Positions 9,421 to 18,566 of a DNA stretch of 35,751 nucleotides are shown here, piece by piece. The notes under the pieces are model-generated. The model ran no database searches. It had not been told where the DNA came from and saw only the letters and a program-made list of their open reading frames with translations. The number at the start of each line of letters is the position of its first letter. Position 1 is the stretch's first letter. A program made the position numbers and the translations under genes. Source of the stretch: Prorocentrum cordatum (Eukaryota > Sar > Dinophyceae > Prorocentrales > Prorocentraceae); contig CAUYUJ010009857.1 in assembly GCA_963575745.1 (NCBI GenBank), positions 384,001 through 419,751 on the forward strand, written 5' to 3'.

Positions 9421-10214
9421 TCCTGTTGCTGAGCGGCGCCAGGTGCGCTTTGCGGCCGCCGAGGCGTCCCGGGCGGCTGAGGAGGCCGCTGGCGCTGGGC
9501 CTCTGGCCAAGCGGCCGCGCCTGGAGAGCGCCCGCTCGACTGGCAGCAGCTCGGCCGCCCTCTCGGCCAGCGCTGTCGCCTTCAGCATCCTGGGTCACGC
9601 CTTGTCTTGCGCCTGTGCTGGAGAAGGCGAGGGCGCCCAGGATATAGTGGCCTGCTCCAAGTGCGGCGCCTACATGGTGCTGGGCGGCCGCTCAGGGGTG
9701 AAGCCTCGCCTCAAGGAGCGGTGCCCAGGCGACGAGGCTGACGAGTCAGGCAGGAACCAGCGCAGCCTGTGGCTACATGGGGCTCCATCCAGGAGGCAGG
9801 CCACGAGCTGCCAGGCAGAGAGTGAAGGGAGAGGGCGTCCCTGCGTTACGGTCGCAAGGGCCAGTGCCAGGGCATGCCCAGGAACGGTGCCTGGAGTGGC
9901 TCGGCATCGCAGCGGAGCCAGCTGTCGGCGCCTCGTCCGCTGCGAGCAGTGCGGGCAGCGCTCCAGCAGCTGCCGCGGCGCCCGAGGCGGCTTCGGGGAG
10001 CCTGGGCGAGGCCCCTGCGCCTGCGCCCGCTGCAGCGGCCGCCGCCAGCCAGCCTCTGCAGCGGCCAGCTGCAACGAGAGCTGGGCTCCTCGGCGCGTTC
10101 GGGATCACCGAGGAGGAGCTCACCGCCGCGGCCAGCGCAGCGGTCGACGCCCTGGAGGACCGCAGGGTGCGCCGCCGTCTGGCGCGCCGTGGCGATCCGT
10201 CCGAGAGTGAGTGA
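9420..10214 (+). pseudogene. LINE C-terminal Cys region, split over two frames
   Basis: First part (about 9420-9776, frame 2): an Ala-rich segment, then KRPRLESARSTGS, HALSCACAGEGEGAQD and VACSKCGAYMVLGG, which resembles a zinc-binding CxxC. Then LKERCPGD and QRSLWLHG. Second part (9777-10214, the frame of the RT): GLHPGGRPRAARQ, an Ala-rich linker and ending AVDALEDRRVRRRLARRG before TGA. The duplicated LHG/GLHP reading at the junction shows where one frame takes over from the other. A CSxCGAY ... C ... GLHP order occurs at the C termini of dinoflagellate retroelement proteins (recall). The role is probably nucleic-acid binding, an inference. Confidence 0.6.
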
Positions 10215-10393
10215 AAGATAAGCATCGGTGAGGCTCGCGCCTGCTGCTCCCTGTAGTGAGTAGGCTTCCGTGGTCCTCGATGCTCGCTTGGGACTCGGCT
10301 TCTCTCGGGAACGCGGGTCCCGTCTGGCCCTGTCCGTGTTTTGTTCTGGCCATCCCTCTTGCCTTGATGGCCCCGTCTTTAATTTTAACTTTG

Positions 10394-10440
10394 ACCACGC
10401 AGGGGCGCGGCGGACCACGGAGGAACACACAGCAGCGCGG
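10394..10440 (+). repeat. 20-bp array units past the LINE 3' end
   Basis: About two units related to GCACGGCAGACCACGCAGGA (GCGCGGCGGACCACGGAGGA, then GCGCGGCAGATTGCGG), matching the array at 6040-6200. Confidence 0.7.
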
Positions 10441-10490
10441 CAGATTGCGGTTGGACGTCTCTCGGGCCAGGGTGCTGTTGCGACGTCTTC

Positions 10491-10512
10491 TCCGTAGCCG
10501 TTTTGGCCCCGT
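10491..10512 (+). other. Spliced-leader-like relic
   Basis: TCCGTAGCCGTTTTGGC at 10491-10507 matches the dinoflagellate 22-nt spliced leader in 16 of its first 17 positions (A to G at position 10). The last five bases are diverged (17 of 22 overall). Dinoflagellate mRNAs are trans-spliced to this leader, and retroposed mRNAs leave relics of it. No clear gene follows, so this may be a solitary relic or chance. Confidence 0.4.
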
Positions 10513-10786
10513 TGCGTTTCGCGCTTGCATGGGGGGCGCCCGCGCGGCGACGAGCGATAGGCTGTGGCCCTGTCCGTTGCGCGGTTGGCCTTCGTGCGGT
10601 TGCGGGAAAATCTGCGGGGCGCGCGCCAGGGGCGCCTCTGCAGACGGGCTCCGGGGCTACTCCAGGGCTGCAGCAGACAGTCGATGAGCGGGCTCGTGGT
10701 TTCGGACGTTCGCGTGAGTCACCCAGACGTGGAGTGGAGTAGGCGGCTTCGGTGGCGCTGGCGGCCGAGGAGAGTCAGCATCGTCA

Positions 10787-11230
10787 GTGCCGTTTGTTTC
10801 ATTGAGCGACGTTCGCGCAATACCTTTGGGCGGTCCGACCATGGACGTTGTCGCCGACGGCGCCAGCAACCGGCTCGCCGAGCTCGACGGCGGGGCCGTT
10901 TCTGCTGCGCTGGCTGGCGCCGCCCGCGCGCCGCTCGCTGGTGGCGGGCCGCCATGGCGCGCGGAGGGCGCGGGCGCGGGCGCCGTGAGCGGCCCGCGTT
11001 AGGGCAGCACGGGGATGCAGTTGGACGTCCATGTGGCGGGTCCGGTCGAGTGCAACGTTGACAAGTCGGATGACATTCTGGCCCAATGCGCGCCCGCGGA
11101 GGTCAACGCGCCTACCCAGCATTCAGCGCGCGTTGATCGATAGCTTGACGCCCTGCTCGGAAACGCACACGCAGGCTGCTGCGAGACTGCTGTCGCTGGC
11201 GCAGCATGGGCCGCATCGGCACCCCCCTTA
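10787..11230 (+). pseudogene. Unrecognised decayed frame
   Basis: One plus frame gives a continuous protein-like reading interrupted by two stops (TAG at 11000-11002 and TAG near 11126). First comes VSLSDVRAIPLGGPTMDVVA, then an Ala-rich part, then after the first stop MQLDVHVAGPVECNVDKSDD (from 11015), then after the second LDALLGNAHAGCCETAVAG. It ends at the GGA tract. Family unknown. The evidence is only that the frame survives its stops with non-repetitive composition. Confidence 0.25.
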
Positions 11231-11271
11231 CTAGCTCGGCGGTGGTGTTGGCCTGGCAAAGCAGGCCGCCA

Positions 11272-11345
11272 GGAGGAGGAGGAGGAGGAGGAGGAGGAGG
11301 AGAGGGAAGGGGACGAGGAGGAGGAGGAGGCACACCAGGACGAAC
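11272..11345 (+). repeat. (GGA)n purine tract
   Basis: AGGAGGAGG-type tract with one GGGAAGGGGAC interruption. Confidence 0.85.
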
Positions 11346-11374
11346 GCTGTCAGGAGGACCGCCGCGACGAGCAC

Positions 11375-11940
11375 TTCGTTTTGTTCTCGCTTCCTTTCGT
11401 TCGTGTGTTCGCCGTCGTTTCCGCCCTCGTTTTCGCCTTCGTTTCGCCGTCGTGCCGCTTTCCTTTCGCCTTCGTTTCCGCTTTCGTTCTCGGCTTTGTT
11501 TCGTTTCGTTTCGCCATTGTTTGTGTTTTTCCCTCGCCTTCGTTCTCGCCATCGTTTCGCTTTTGTTCCTGTCTCGCTCTGCCTTTGCATTCGCCTTCGT
11601 TTCGGTGTCGTTTCGCCTTCGTTCCCGATATCGTGTTCGCTTTCGCTCTCGTCTTCGTTTCGTGTTCGTTTCTCTTGCGTTTCCGCTCTCGTTCTTGCTT
11701 TCGTTCTCGCCATTGTTCCGTCTTCGTTTGCCTTTGCGTCCGCCCTCGTTTCCGGCTTTCGTGTCGCCTTCGTTTCGCTTTTGTTGCATGTCATTTTCGC
11801 TTTCGTTTTCGCCGTCGCTCTCGCCTTCGTTCCGCCATCGTTTCGTGCTCGTGTCCGTCTCGTTCTCTCCTTCTTTTCGCCTTCTTTTGGTGCTCGTTTC
11901 CGTTTTCGTTTCGCCTTCGTTCTCGCCTTCGTTCCGCCCG
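11375..11940 (+). repeat. TTCGTT-type hexamer array, copy 2
   Basis: About 565 bases of degenerate YTCGYY hexamers, same strand and composition as 3126-3675. Here it precedes the 19-bp array, whereas at 2902-3675 it follows it. Confidence 0.88.
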
Positions 11941-11984
11941 GTTCAACCCGGACCAAGGTGCGTCTTGGCCCATCGAGACCCCAG

Positions 11985-12790
11985 GTCTCGGCAAACCACC
12001 CGCGCTTTCCCAAGCCAAGCGGGTCTTCCCAAATCAAACCGCCAAGTTTTCCCAAACCAACCGGGTCTTTTCGAACCGCGACCCCGGGTCGTCCCAAACC
12101 AACCGGGTCTTCCCAAACCAGCCGCGTCTTCCCAAACCACAACCCCGGGTCTTCCAAAACCAACCGGGCCGTCCCAAACCACGCGGGCCTTCCAAAACCA
12201 CAGAGGCTGGATCTTCCCAAACCAACCGGGTTTTCCCGCGCCAACCAGGTCTTCCCAAACCACAACCTCGTGCCTTCCCACACCAACCGGGTCTTCCCAA
12301 ACCAAACCGCCAGGTCTTCCTAAACCAACCGGTTTTCCCCAAACCAACCAGGTCTTCCCAAACCAACTAGGTCATCCAAAACCAACCGGGTCTTCTCAAA
12401 CCAACCAGGTTTTCCCAAACCAAATGGCCGGGTCTTCCCAATCCAACCGGGTCATCCCAGACAAACCAGCAGGTCTTCCCAAACCAACGAGCCAGGTCTT
12501 CGCAAACCAATCAGGTCTTCCTAAACCAGCCAGGCCTTCCCAAACCAAACCGAGTCTTCCTCGACCGAAGCCCCGGGTCTTCCCAAACCAACCGGGTCTT
12601 CCCAAACCGACCGGGTCTTCCCAAACCAACCGGGTCACCCCAAACCGAAGCCCCGTGTCTTCCCAAGCCAACCGGGTCTTCCCAAACCATCGGGGTCTTC
12701 CCAAACCAAACCGGGTCTTCCCAAACCAAGGCCAGGGCCGCCCTAACCAAAGTTTGGTTTGGGAAGACCCGCTTGGTTTGGGAAAGACGC
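11985..12790 (+). repeat. 19-bp tandem array, copy 2, with inverted end
   Basis: The largest of the three arrays, about 40 units of AAACCAACCGGGTCTTCCC with variants carrying an inserted AAGCCC or CACCCC. At 12744-12785 the orientation flips: AACCAAAGTTTGGTTT forms a near-perfect inverted junction and the last two units read GGTTTGGGAAGACCC. Confidence 0.92.
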
Positions 12791-12799
12791 CCCTCCGGC

Positions 12800-13195
12800 T
12801 TTCCCCCGGAAGACGGCAGGTCTTATCGTTGAGTTTCGCCTCCTCGTCGGGCGAACGAAACACATCTCCATAATTATTGGGGCTTCGAGAAACCTCCGAA
12901 GCGGGGGACCTGGCTGAACTGAGCATGCTGGGTGAGATGGGGCCTAAGCGGGCACGAGCTGCAAGCTGCACGATTCCCTCGAGTCCTTCCCGCCAAGTAT
13001 TGAGGCCTACCCACAATGACCTCACCATGGCTACCCAAATCCCCTCCTCCCTGGCAGCAAACTGCCGAGGACGAGAGCTACAAGCTGGAACAACTCAGTT
13101 TGTTAAAGAAACCAGGCATCATCATGCGGAAAGCTCATTCCTGTGAAGAGATAGCCTAGGTGCCAAGGCGGTTTACTGGTAAGCACGGTCTGGCT
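12800..13195. other. No gene seen
   Basis: Non-repetitive sequence between the 19-bp array and the ORF1-like pseudogene. Short minus frames are open (such as 12870-13028), but nothing in them is recognisable. Confidence 0.4.
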
Positions 13196-13199
13196 GTTT

Positions 13200-14330
13200 G
13201 GCCTCCAAAGTGGGCCTGGCTTTAGAGCAGGCGGCTGCCTTGAGGCTGCTCGTTGCCTCGGCTCTGTCAGCGAGGCCAGCATCCCAGGAACAAGAGTGTA
13301 AACGCCATCCTTGGCCCCAGTCGTTCCCTCGGAGCCCGCAGGGCCTTCAGAGCCCCCACCTGGGGCAGGATCCCAAGACGGCCCTTTCCTGCGCTTGGCC
13401 CGCAGGCGAGCAGACAATTTCTGGGCCTCTCCTATGAGAGCTGCGATGTTCTGGGCCGTGTGACCGAGCGCCTTCGCGATTTCTGCCTGTGCACTCGCTG
13501 CCAAAACTTTCTTGACGCGCTCCCACCCGTGCAACTCGGCCCCATGGAGATCGAGCCCGCCAATGTCACTGACTGGGCCCTCGACAGCACCGTTGCCTTC
13601 GACGAGCGACGAATGACCGACCCCGCGGCAGCAGCAGAGTGTGAACCTCCCGCCGCCGCCTGCGGAGCCTGCGACAGCTGCTTCGCGCAAGCCGCCTCCA
13701 ATTCTTCCTTGGCTTCGACAACCGCAAGCAGTGCACCTTCCTCCTTGGGCTTGGCCTCGCGAAGCCACTCCCCAGCCTCGAGCACACGCAGAGAGCAGGT
13801 CTGCAACCATGCCTGGGCACGCCTGCGCGCCACACCTTTGGTGGCGACTTCCTCCTCGCGCAGAGGAACGCGGACAGGAACCTGCGACAGCGAGGACTCG
13901 ACCTCACGCAGTTTGACCTCCATCTTCGCGACCTCCTCGCACTCACCGAGCTGCGCACGTAACTGCTCCACCAGGCTGGGCGCAACAGCCTCCGATTCCG
14001 AGGATTGTCCACTCCCACTTCTCGAGCCTGCCTTCCAACTCGTGCGAACCCAAAGCTGCCGCTCGAAGCCCGTGGAAGCTGTGGACGCTTTGGCTGCCGC
14101 ATCCCGCGACCATAGCGGAGAAGCAACCTTCTTGCCATGCTCGGTTGTGTCGTAGTCCTGGACGGCTGGAGGCCCGTACGCACACTTCCCTTGCGACCGC
14201 CTTTGAGGAGCAGGGTTGATCACCAGCGCCGCCGAGCACCCGTAGCACCAGTCGTTGGACTGGAAGTTCCAACGGTACCGGCGATATTTGCACACCGCAT
14301 GCTGCTGCTTGGAAAAAGGCGGAGGCGCAG
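13200..14330 (-). pseudogene. ORF1/gag-like retroelement protein (frameshifted)
   Basis: Minus-strand reading. N-terminal part (14295 down to about 13640): CKYRRYRWNFQSNDWCYGC, which looks like a W-x-C-x2-C zinc ribbon (C-x2-C-x11-C-x2-C) whose second Cys has become Arg. Then comes a Ser-rich linker and a helical, probably coiled-coil segment containing LVEQLRAQLGECEEVAKMEV and LREVESSLSQV, then EAKEELEAACAKQLSQ. Near 13640 the sense moves to another minus frame (down to about 13270) with VSDIGGLDLHGAELHGWERV, ASAQAEIAKALGHTAQNIA and LRAKRRKGPSWDPAPG. An N-terminal zinc ribbon followed by a coiled coil and a basic tail is the usual plan of dinoflagellate retrotransposon ORF1 proteins, thought to bind RNA. 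The family is an inference from layout; the frame change and lost Cys argue for a dead copy. No ATG is obvious; translation may have begun further up. Confidence 0.5.
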
Positions 14331-14334
14331 GAGG

Positions 14335-15115
14335 AGGGAGAGCAGGCGATGCAGGAGGTGGACGGGACAGGCAGCAGTGAATGTGGGTGCAAGAGACGAG
14401 GTAGGTGTAGGATCATGACGTGGAGAGATGACCTTCTGGGAAGAAGCTCGCAGTGGATGGAATCCATGTGACGTCCGACTTGCCGTAGGGATGCATCTCC
14501 CATTCGCATGGACGCGCGGAATTTCAAGATGCCACGTCGGTTTGTTCGTCCAATCGCGTCAGCCCGCCAGATGATCATTACCTTCACGTGCAAATGAGCT
14601 CTCTCAATCGAGCGGATCGGTGGCCGAGCAGCTCTCCCAGAGCAAGAAGTAGCAGTGCGAGGCTATGACGGGGCCTTGCGAAAGTCGACGGAACGGTAAC
14701 ACAAAATGTATTTTAATTTCCAGGGCCAAATCATCGAGATGTTGGACTGCGAAGGCACCGACGGGTTTCGCGAAGCTGCGGTCCATCACAATACGACAGT
14801 TTGAGAACAACAAATGGGAGTAAGAAAGGGTCAGCAAGTAGACATTCGCAATCAATAACCTCGCAGCAGTCGAAGGAAGTATCCAGCTGCCTGTGGCAAG
14901 TCCCACCACCGTGCCAGCCCAGCGCCTCGGCGACTGCTCGGGAGGCGCACCGAGGGCCGCAACGTGTGACACCTCGTGTCCCGAGGCTTGGCTCCCAAAG
15001 CCAGTTACAAACCTGAGGAAGTTGGATAAGATTCGCGCCCCCAAGCCCAAACCCAAACCCTTGGTAACTTATAGCAGCCAGCGTGGACCCCAAACAGTGT
15101 GTTCGAGCATACTAG
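14335..15115. other. No gene seen
   Basis: About 780 bases, lower in GC than the surroundings around 14700-14860. Short frames on both strands lack motifs. The start of the ORF1-like sequence may extend somewhat into 14335-14400. Confidence 0.45.
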
Positions 15116-15119
15116 GTAA

Positions 15120-15185
15120 TGCAATACATGTGGTGAAACCTATGTGGTACAAGTTATGTGGCGGAAGCTATGTGATGCAATTGGA
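15120..15185 (+). repeat. 14-bp CTATGTGGTGCAAT repeat, left block
   Basis: Four or five units (ACATGTGGTGAAAC, CTATGTGGTACAAG, TTATGTGGCGGAAG, CTATGTGATGCAAT) immediately before the duplicated block. They match the longer array at 18567-19050. Confidence 0.75.
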
Positions 15186-15224
15186 TTTAACAAACGAGTT
15201 GACACACCCCGCGCTCTTGCAAAC

Positions 15225-15288
15225 ATCCCACCCACCCACCCGCAACTTGGTCTGCAAAACCCACGACGATGATGACGACGCCGACGAC

Positions 15289-15330
<42 letters not shown>

Positions 15331-16500
15331 ACGCCGACGTCGGCGACGACGACGACGACGCCGACGCCGACGACGACGAAGACGACGACGACGTCGCCAA
15401 CGAAGACGACGACGAGGGAGGAGGGAGGACGACGACGGCGACAACGACGACAACGATGACAACGACGAGGGAGGAGGGAGGACGGCGACGACGCGAACGT
15501 CGAAGAAGGAGGAAGGACGGCGACGCCGACGACGACAACGACGAGGGAGGAGGGAAGACGACGACGACGACAACGACGAGGACGACGACGACGACGGCGC
15601 GATAGGAGGGACGACGACGAGACGCCGACGACGGACGACGACGACGACGACGAGGGAGGAGGAGGAAGGACGACCACGGCGACAACGACGACGGAAACGA
15701 CCACGACGCCAAAGAGGACGACGACGACGAACACGAGGAAAGACACAGGACGACGTAGGCGACGACGACGACGACGCGGGAGGAGGGAGGACGGCGACGA
15801 CGACGACGACGACGACGCCGCAAGAGCGCGCGCGCACGCTTTTGTTGAAAATCGGTGTTGCGAAACCTTTGGTTTTTGTAGGTTTCTTGGACACACGATT
15901 TTGAAATCCTTCCGAAACCGATGGGTTTTGAAGGTTTTCGGCATACGTGCGCGACGACGCGCGCGTCTGCACTTCGTCCATTTTTTTGCAGAGGGTTCTC
16001 GCGACGGCACACGCGCAAGGGCGTTCGACAGATTTCGACATGCGCGCGCGCGACGCCCGTTTGGTAGCATTTTGTGAAAATCTTTAAAAACCAATGGTTT
16101 TCTTAAGATTTCGCAAGAGCTCGCGCGGAAGCTTTTTTAGCAAATCAGTGTTGCGAAACCCTGTGTTTTTGTATGTTTTTTTGGAAGCTCGATTGCGAAA
16201 TCCTTCCGGCACCGAAGGTTTTTCAAGGATTTCGGCATGCGCGCGCGACGACGCGCGCGTGTGCACTTCGTCCAGATTTTGCAAGGGATTCTTGAAAAAG
16301 TGTTATGTTAGAACAACAAATATCACCGCATAGTGTTTTTTACAAGGGAACCTCAGGGGGGGGATACCGGCCCCCCTGGGAAAGTGTACATTCATATTTC
16401 GGATGGACATGTGGTCATAATCATATATGATTTACATACCCGAAAGGGGGATCGATAACGCCAGGGGGGGGGTAGATCCTATTCCGTTATGAGAAAGGAG
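15225..16500 (+). repeat. 1.3-kb tandem duplication, copy 1 (empty site)
   Basis: It begins CATCCCACCCACCCACCC and contains in order a GAC/GAGGGAGGA microsatellite (15266-15826), two ~290-nt hairpin-rich subrepeats (15832-16120 and 16125-16310), and an AT-richer tail (16323-16500) with CACCGCATAGTGTTTT, a GGGGGGG...CCCCCC stem and ACATACCCGAAAGGGGG. The second copy is at 16551-18565. Minus-strand ORFs here are products of the GAC tract and subrepeats. Confidence 0.88.
15266..15826 (+). repeat. (GAC)n microsatellite with GAGGGAGGA spacers, copy 1
   Basis: Imperfect GAC/ACG runs punctuated by GACGAGGGAGGAGGGAGGA blocks. Long segments near 15680-15810 are identical to 17080-17210. Confidence 0.92.
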
Positions 16501-16683
16501 AATCGATCATTTGCCGAACTTGAAGTTGTCAACTCCACTGCTCGCGCAGTCATCCCACCCACCCACCCGCAACTTGGTTTGCAAAGCCCATGCGGGACCG
16601 AGCACAGATATCGCTCCGGGGTCGTCTTGGAGCCCTCGGAGGCGTCTCAAGAGCGCCCCAAGAAGGCCGGAGAAGCAAGACGG

Positions 16684-17224
16684 CCGACGACGACGACGAC
16701 GACGACGACGGCGGCGACGACGACGACGCCGACGTCGACGACGACGAAGACGACGACGACGCCGACGCCGACGACGACGACGAAGACGACGATGGCGTCG
16801 CCAACGAAGACGACGACGAGGGAGGAGGGAGGACGACGACGGCGACAACGTCGACGACGACAACGACGACAACGAGGGAGGAGGGAGGACGGCGACGACG
16901 CGAACGACGAAGAAGGAGGAAGGATGGCGACGCCGACGACGACAACGACGAGGGAGGAGGGAACACGACGACGAGACGACGACGACAACGACGACGACGA
17001 CGGCGACGAAATAGGAGGGACGACGACGAGACGCCGACGACGGACGACGACGACGACGAGGGAGGAGGAGGAAGGACGACCACGGCGACAACGACGACGG
17101 AAACGACCACGACGCCAAAGAGGACGACGACGACGAACACGAGGAAAGACACAGGACGACGTAGGCGACGACGACGACGACGCGGGAGGAGGGAGGACGG
17201 CGACGACGACGACGACGACGGCGC
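16684..17224 (+). repeat. (GAC)n microsatellite, copy 2
   Basis: Counterpart of 15266-15826, with small length differences between the GAGGGAGGA blocks. Confidence 0.92.
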
Positions 17225-17727
17225 CGCTAGAGCGCGCGCACGCTTTTGTTGATAATCCGTGTTGCGAAACCTTGTGTTTTTGTAGGTTTTTTTTTTCGAC
17301 GCGCGATTTTGACATCTTTCCGAAACCGATGGGTTTTGATGGATTTTTGCGTACGCGCGCGACGACGCGCGCGTGTGCATGTCGTCTCATTTTTTGCAGA
17401 GGGGTCTCGCGACGGCACACGCGCAAGGGCGTTCGACAGATTTCGACATGCGCGCGCGACGCCCGTTTGGTAGCATGTTGTGAAAATCTTGAAAAAACAA
17501 TGGTTTTCTTAAGATTTCGCAAGAGCTCGCGCGGAAGCTTTTTTTGCAAATCGGTGTTACGAACCCCAGTGTTTTTTATATGTTGTTTTTTGAAGCTCGA
17601 TTGCGAAATCCTTCCGGCACCGAAGGTTTTTCAAGGATTTCGGCATGCGCGCGCGACGACGCGCGCGCGTGTGCACTTCGTCATATTTTTTGCAAGGGAT
17701 TCGCGAAAAAGTGTTATGTTAGAACAA

Positions 17728-18379
17728 TTATCCCAGTGCGACCCTACCTAGGAGTTGGAGCCCCTAGGAAAGCAGCATTCGTAGTAACAGTAAAGCTAAG
17801 CTAAAGCTAAGCTAATAAAGTTACGCTAAAACTAAGCTGCAGCTAAGCTAAAGCTACGGTACAACTAAGGTAAAGCTAAGCTAAAGCTAAGCTAAAGCTA
17901 AGCTAAAGCTAAGCTGATGCTAAGGTAAAGCTGAGGTAAAGCTATGCTAAAGCTAAGCTAACACTAAGCTAAAACTAAGCTACAGCTAAGGTAAAGCTAA
18001 GGTAAAGCTAAGCTAAGGCTAAGCGAAAATAAGCTGAAGCTAAGCTAACGCTAAGCTAATGCTGAGCTAAAGCTAAGTTAAAGCTAAGCTCAAGCTAAGC
18101 TCAAGCTAAGCTAAAGCTAAGCTAAAGCTAAGCTAAAGTTAAGCTAAAGCTAAGCTAAAGCTAAGCTAAAGCTAAGCTAGAGCTAAGCTAAAGCTAAGCT
18201 AAAGCTAAGCTAAAGCTAAAGATAACACTAAAGCTAAAGCTAAAGCTAAAGCCCCCAGGGGACTGGGGGAACCGCTGGGCGGATGCCGGTGGAACCGCCC
18301 GGGGCGGTTAGCACTGCCCGGCCCCTTAAGCTTACACGGTAAGAACCCTTCTAGGCAGAGCCTAGGTAGGGAAAAGATG
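17728..18379 (+). mobile_element. Small element with inverted CCCTACCTAGG ends and GCTAAA core, copy 1
   Basis: Left end TTATCCCAGTGCGACCC, with CCCTACCTAGG at 17742-17752; right end CCTAGGTAGGGAAAA, with CCTAGGTAGGG at 18361-18371, the exact reverse complement. Inside the left end is AGTTGGAGCCCCTAGGAAAG. Then follows the GCTAAA array (17791-18255), then a GC-rich arm with AGGGGACTGGGGGAACCGC and TGCCCGGCCCCTTAAGCTTA. Bounds are set by the empty site in duplication copy 1 (16311-16323). No coding capacity is seen, so a non-autonomous element moved in trans is likely. The inverted motif is not at the extreme left end (about 13 bases lie outside it), so class II is probable but not proven. A clean target-site duplication is not evident; six bases at the junction differ. 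Confidence 0.72.
17791..18255 (+). repeat. GCTAAAGCTAA 11-bp array inside the element
   Basis: About 40 units of GCTAAAGCTAA/GCTAAGCTAA with point variants (GGTAA, ACACTAA, GATGCTAA). The basic period is 5-6 bp, with an 11-bp higher unit. Confidence 0.95.
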
Positions 18380-18566
18380 TCACCGCATAGTGTTTTGTAC
18401 AAGGGAACCTCAGGGGGGGGGAACCCGGCCCCCCTGGGATAGTGTAAATTCATTTTTAGGATGGACATGTGGTCAGAATCATATAAGATTTACATACCCG
18501 AAAGGGGGGGCGATAACGCTGGGGGGGGGGGCGTAGAGTTTATTTTCTTTTCAGAAAGGAGAATTT

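Larger units (their letters stand above)
6190..10395 (+). mobile_element. 5'-truncated non-LTR retrotransposon (LINE) with RNase H, decayed
   Basis: A plus-strand element with, in order, a linker region, reverse transcriptase, a CCHC-type finger, RNase H and a C-terminal Cys-containing segment. No endonuclease precedes the linker: the coding stops at the 20-bp array, which fits the 5' truncation usual for LINE insertions. It is inactivated by an in-frame TGA (6641-6643), a frame change near 6745, an in-frame TAG (8796-8798), and frame changes near 9420 and 9776. 10215-10390 would be 3' untranslated sequence, ending in a T-rich TTTAATTTTAACTTT. The 11-mer GACCACGCAGG is present at both junctions (6064-6074 and 10393-10403). 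There are no LTRs. Dinoflagellates are rich in such elements (general knowledge). Confidence 0.8.
16551..18565 (+). repeat. 1.3-kb tandem duplication, copy 2 (interrupted)
   Basis: It repeats the start CATCCCACCCACCCACCC, the GAC tract (16684-17224) and both subrepeats (17235-17530 and 17535-17722). The homology breaks at GAACAA (17722-17727) and resumes at TCACCGCATAG (18380), with an inserted element between. It carries about 100 extra bases (16587-16690) before its GAC tract that copy 1 lacks. Confidence 0.88.

Noticed and set aside
11206-12873. 555-codon plus frame and 351-codon minus frame
   Set aside because: They traverse a GGA tract, the hexamer array and the 19-bp array; the repeating GLPKPTGSSQT-type peptide appears in all frames.
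15140-17549. Long minus frames of 276-308 codons over both GAC tracts
   Set aside because: The same peptide motifs appear in all three frames and in both copies of the duplication, so they reflect repeat DNA.
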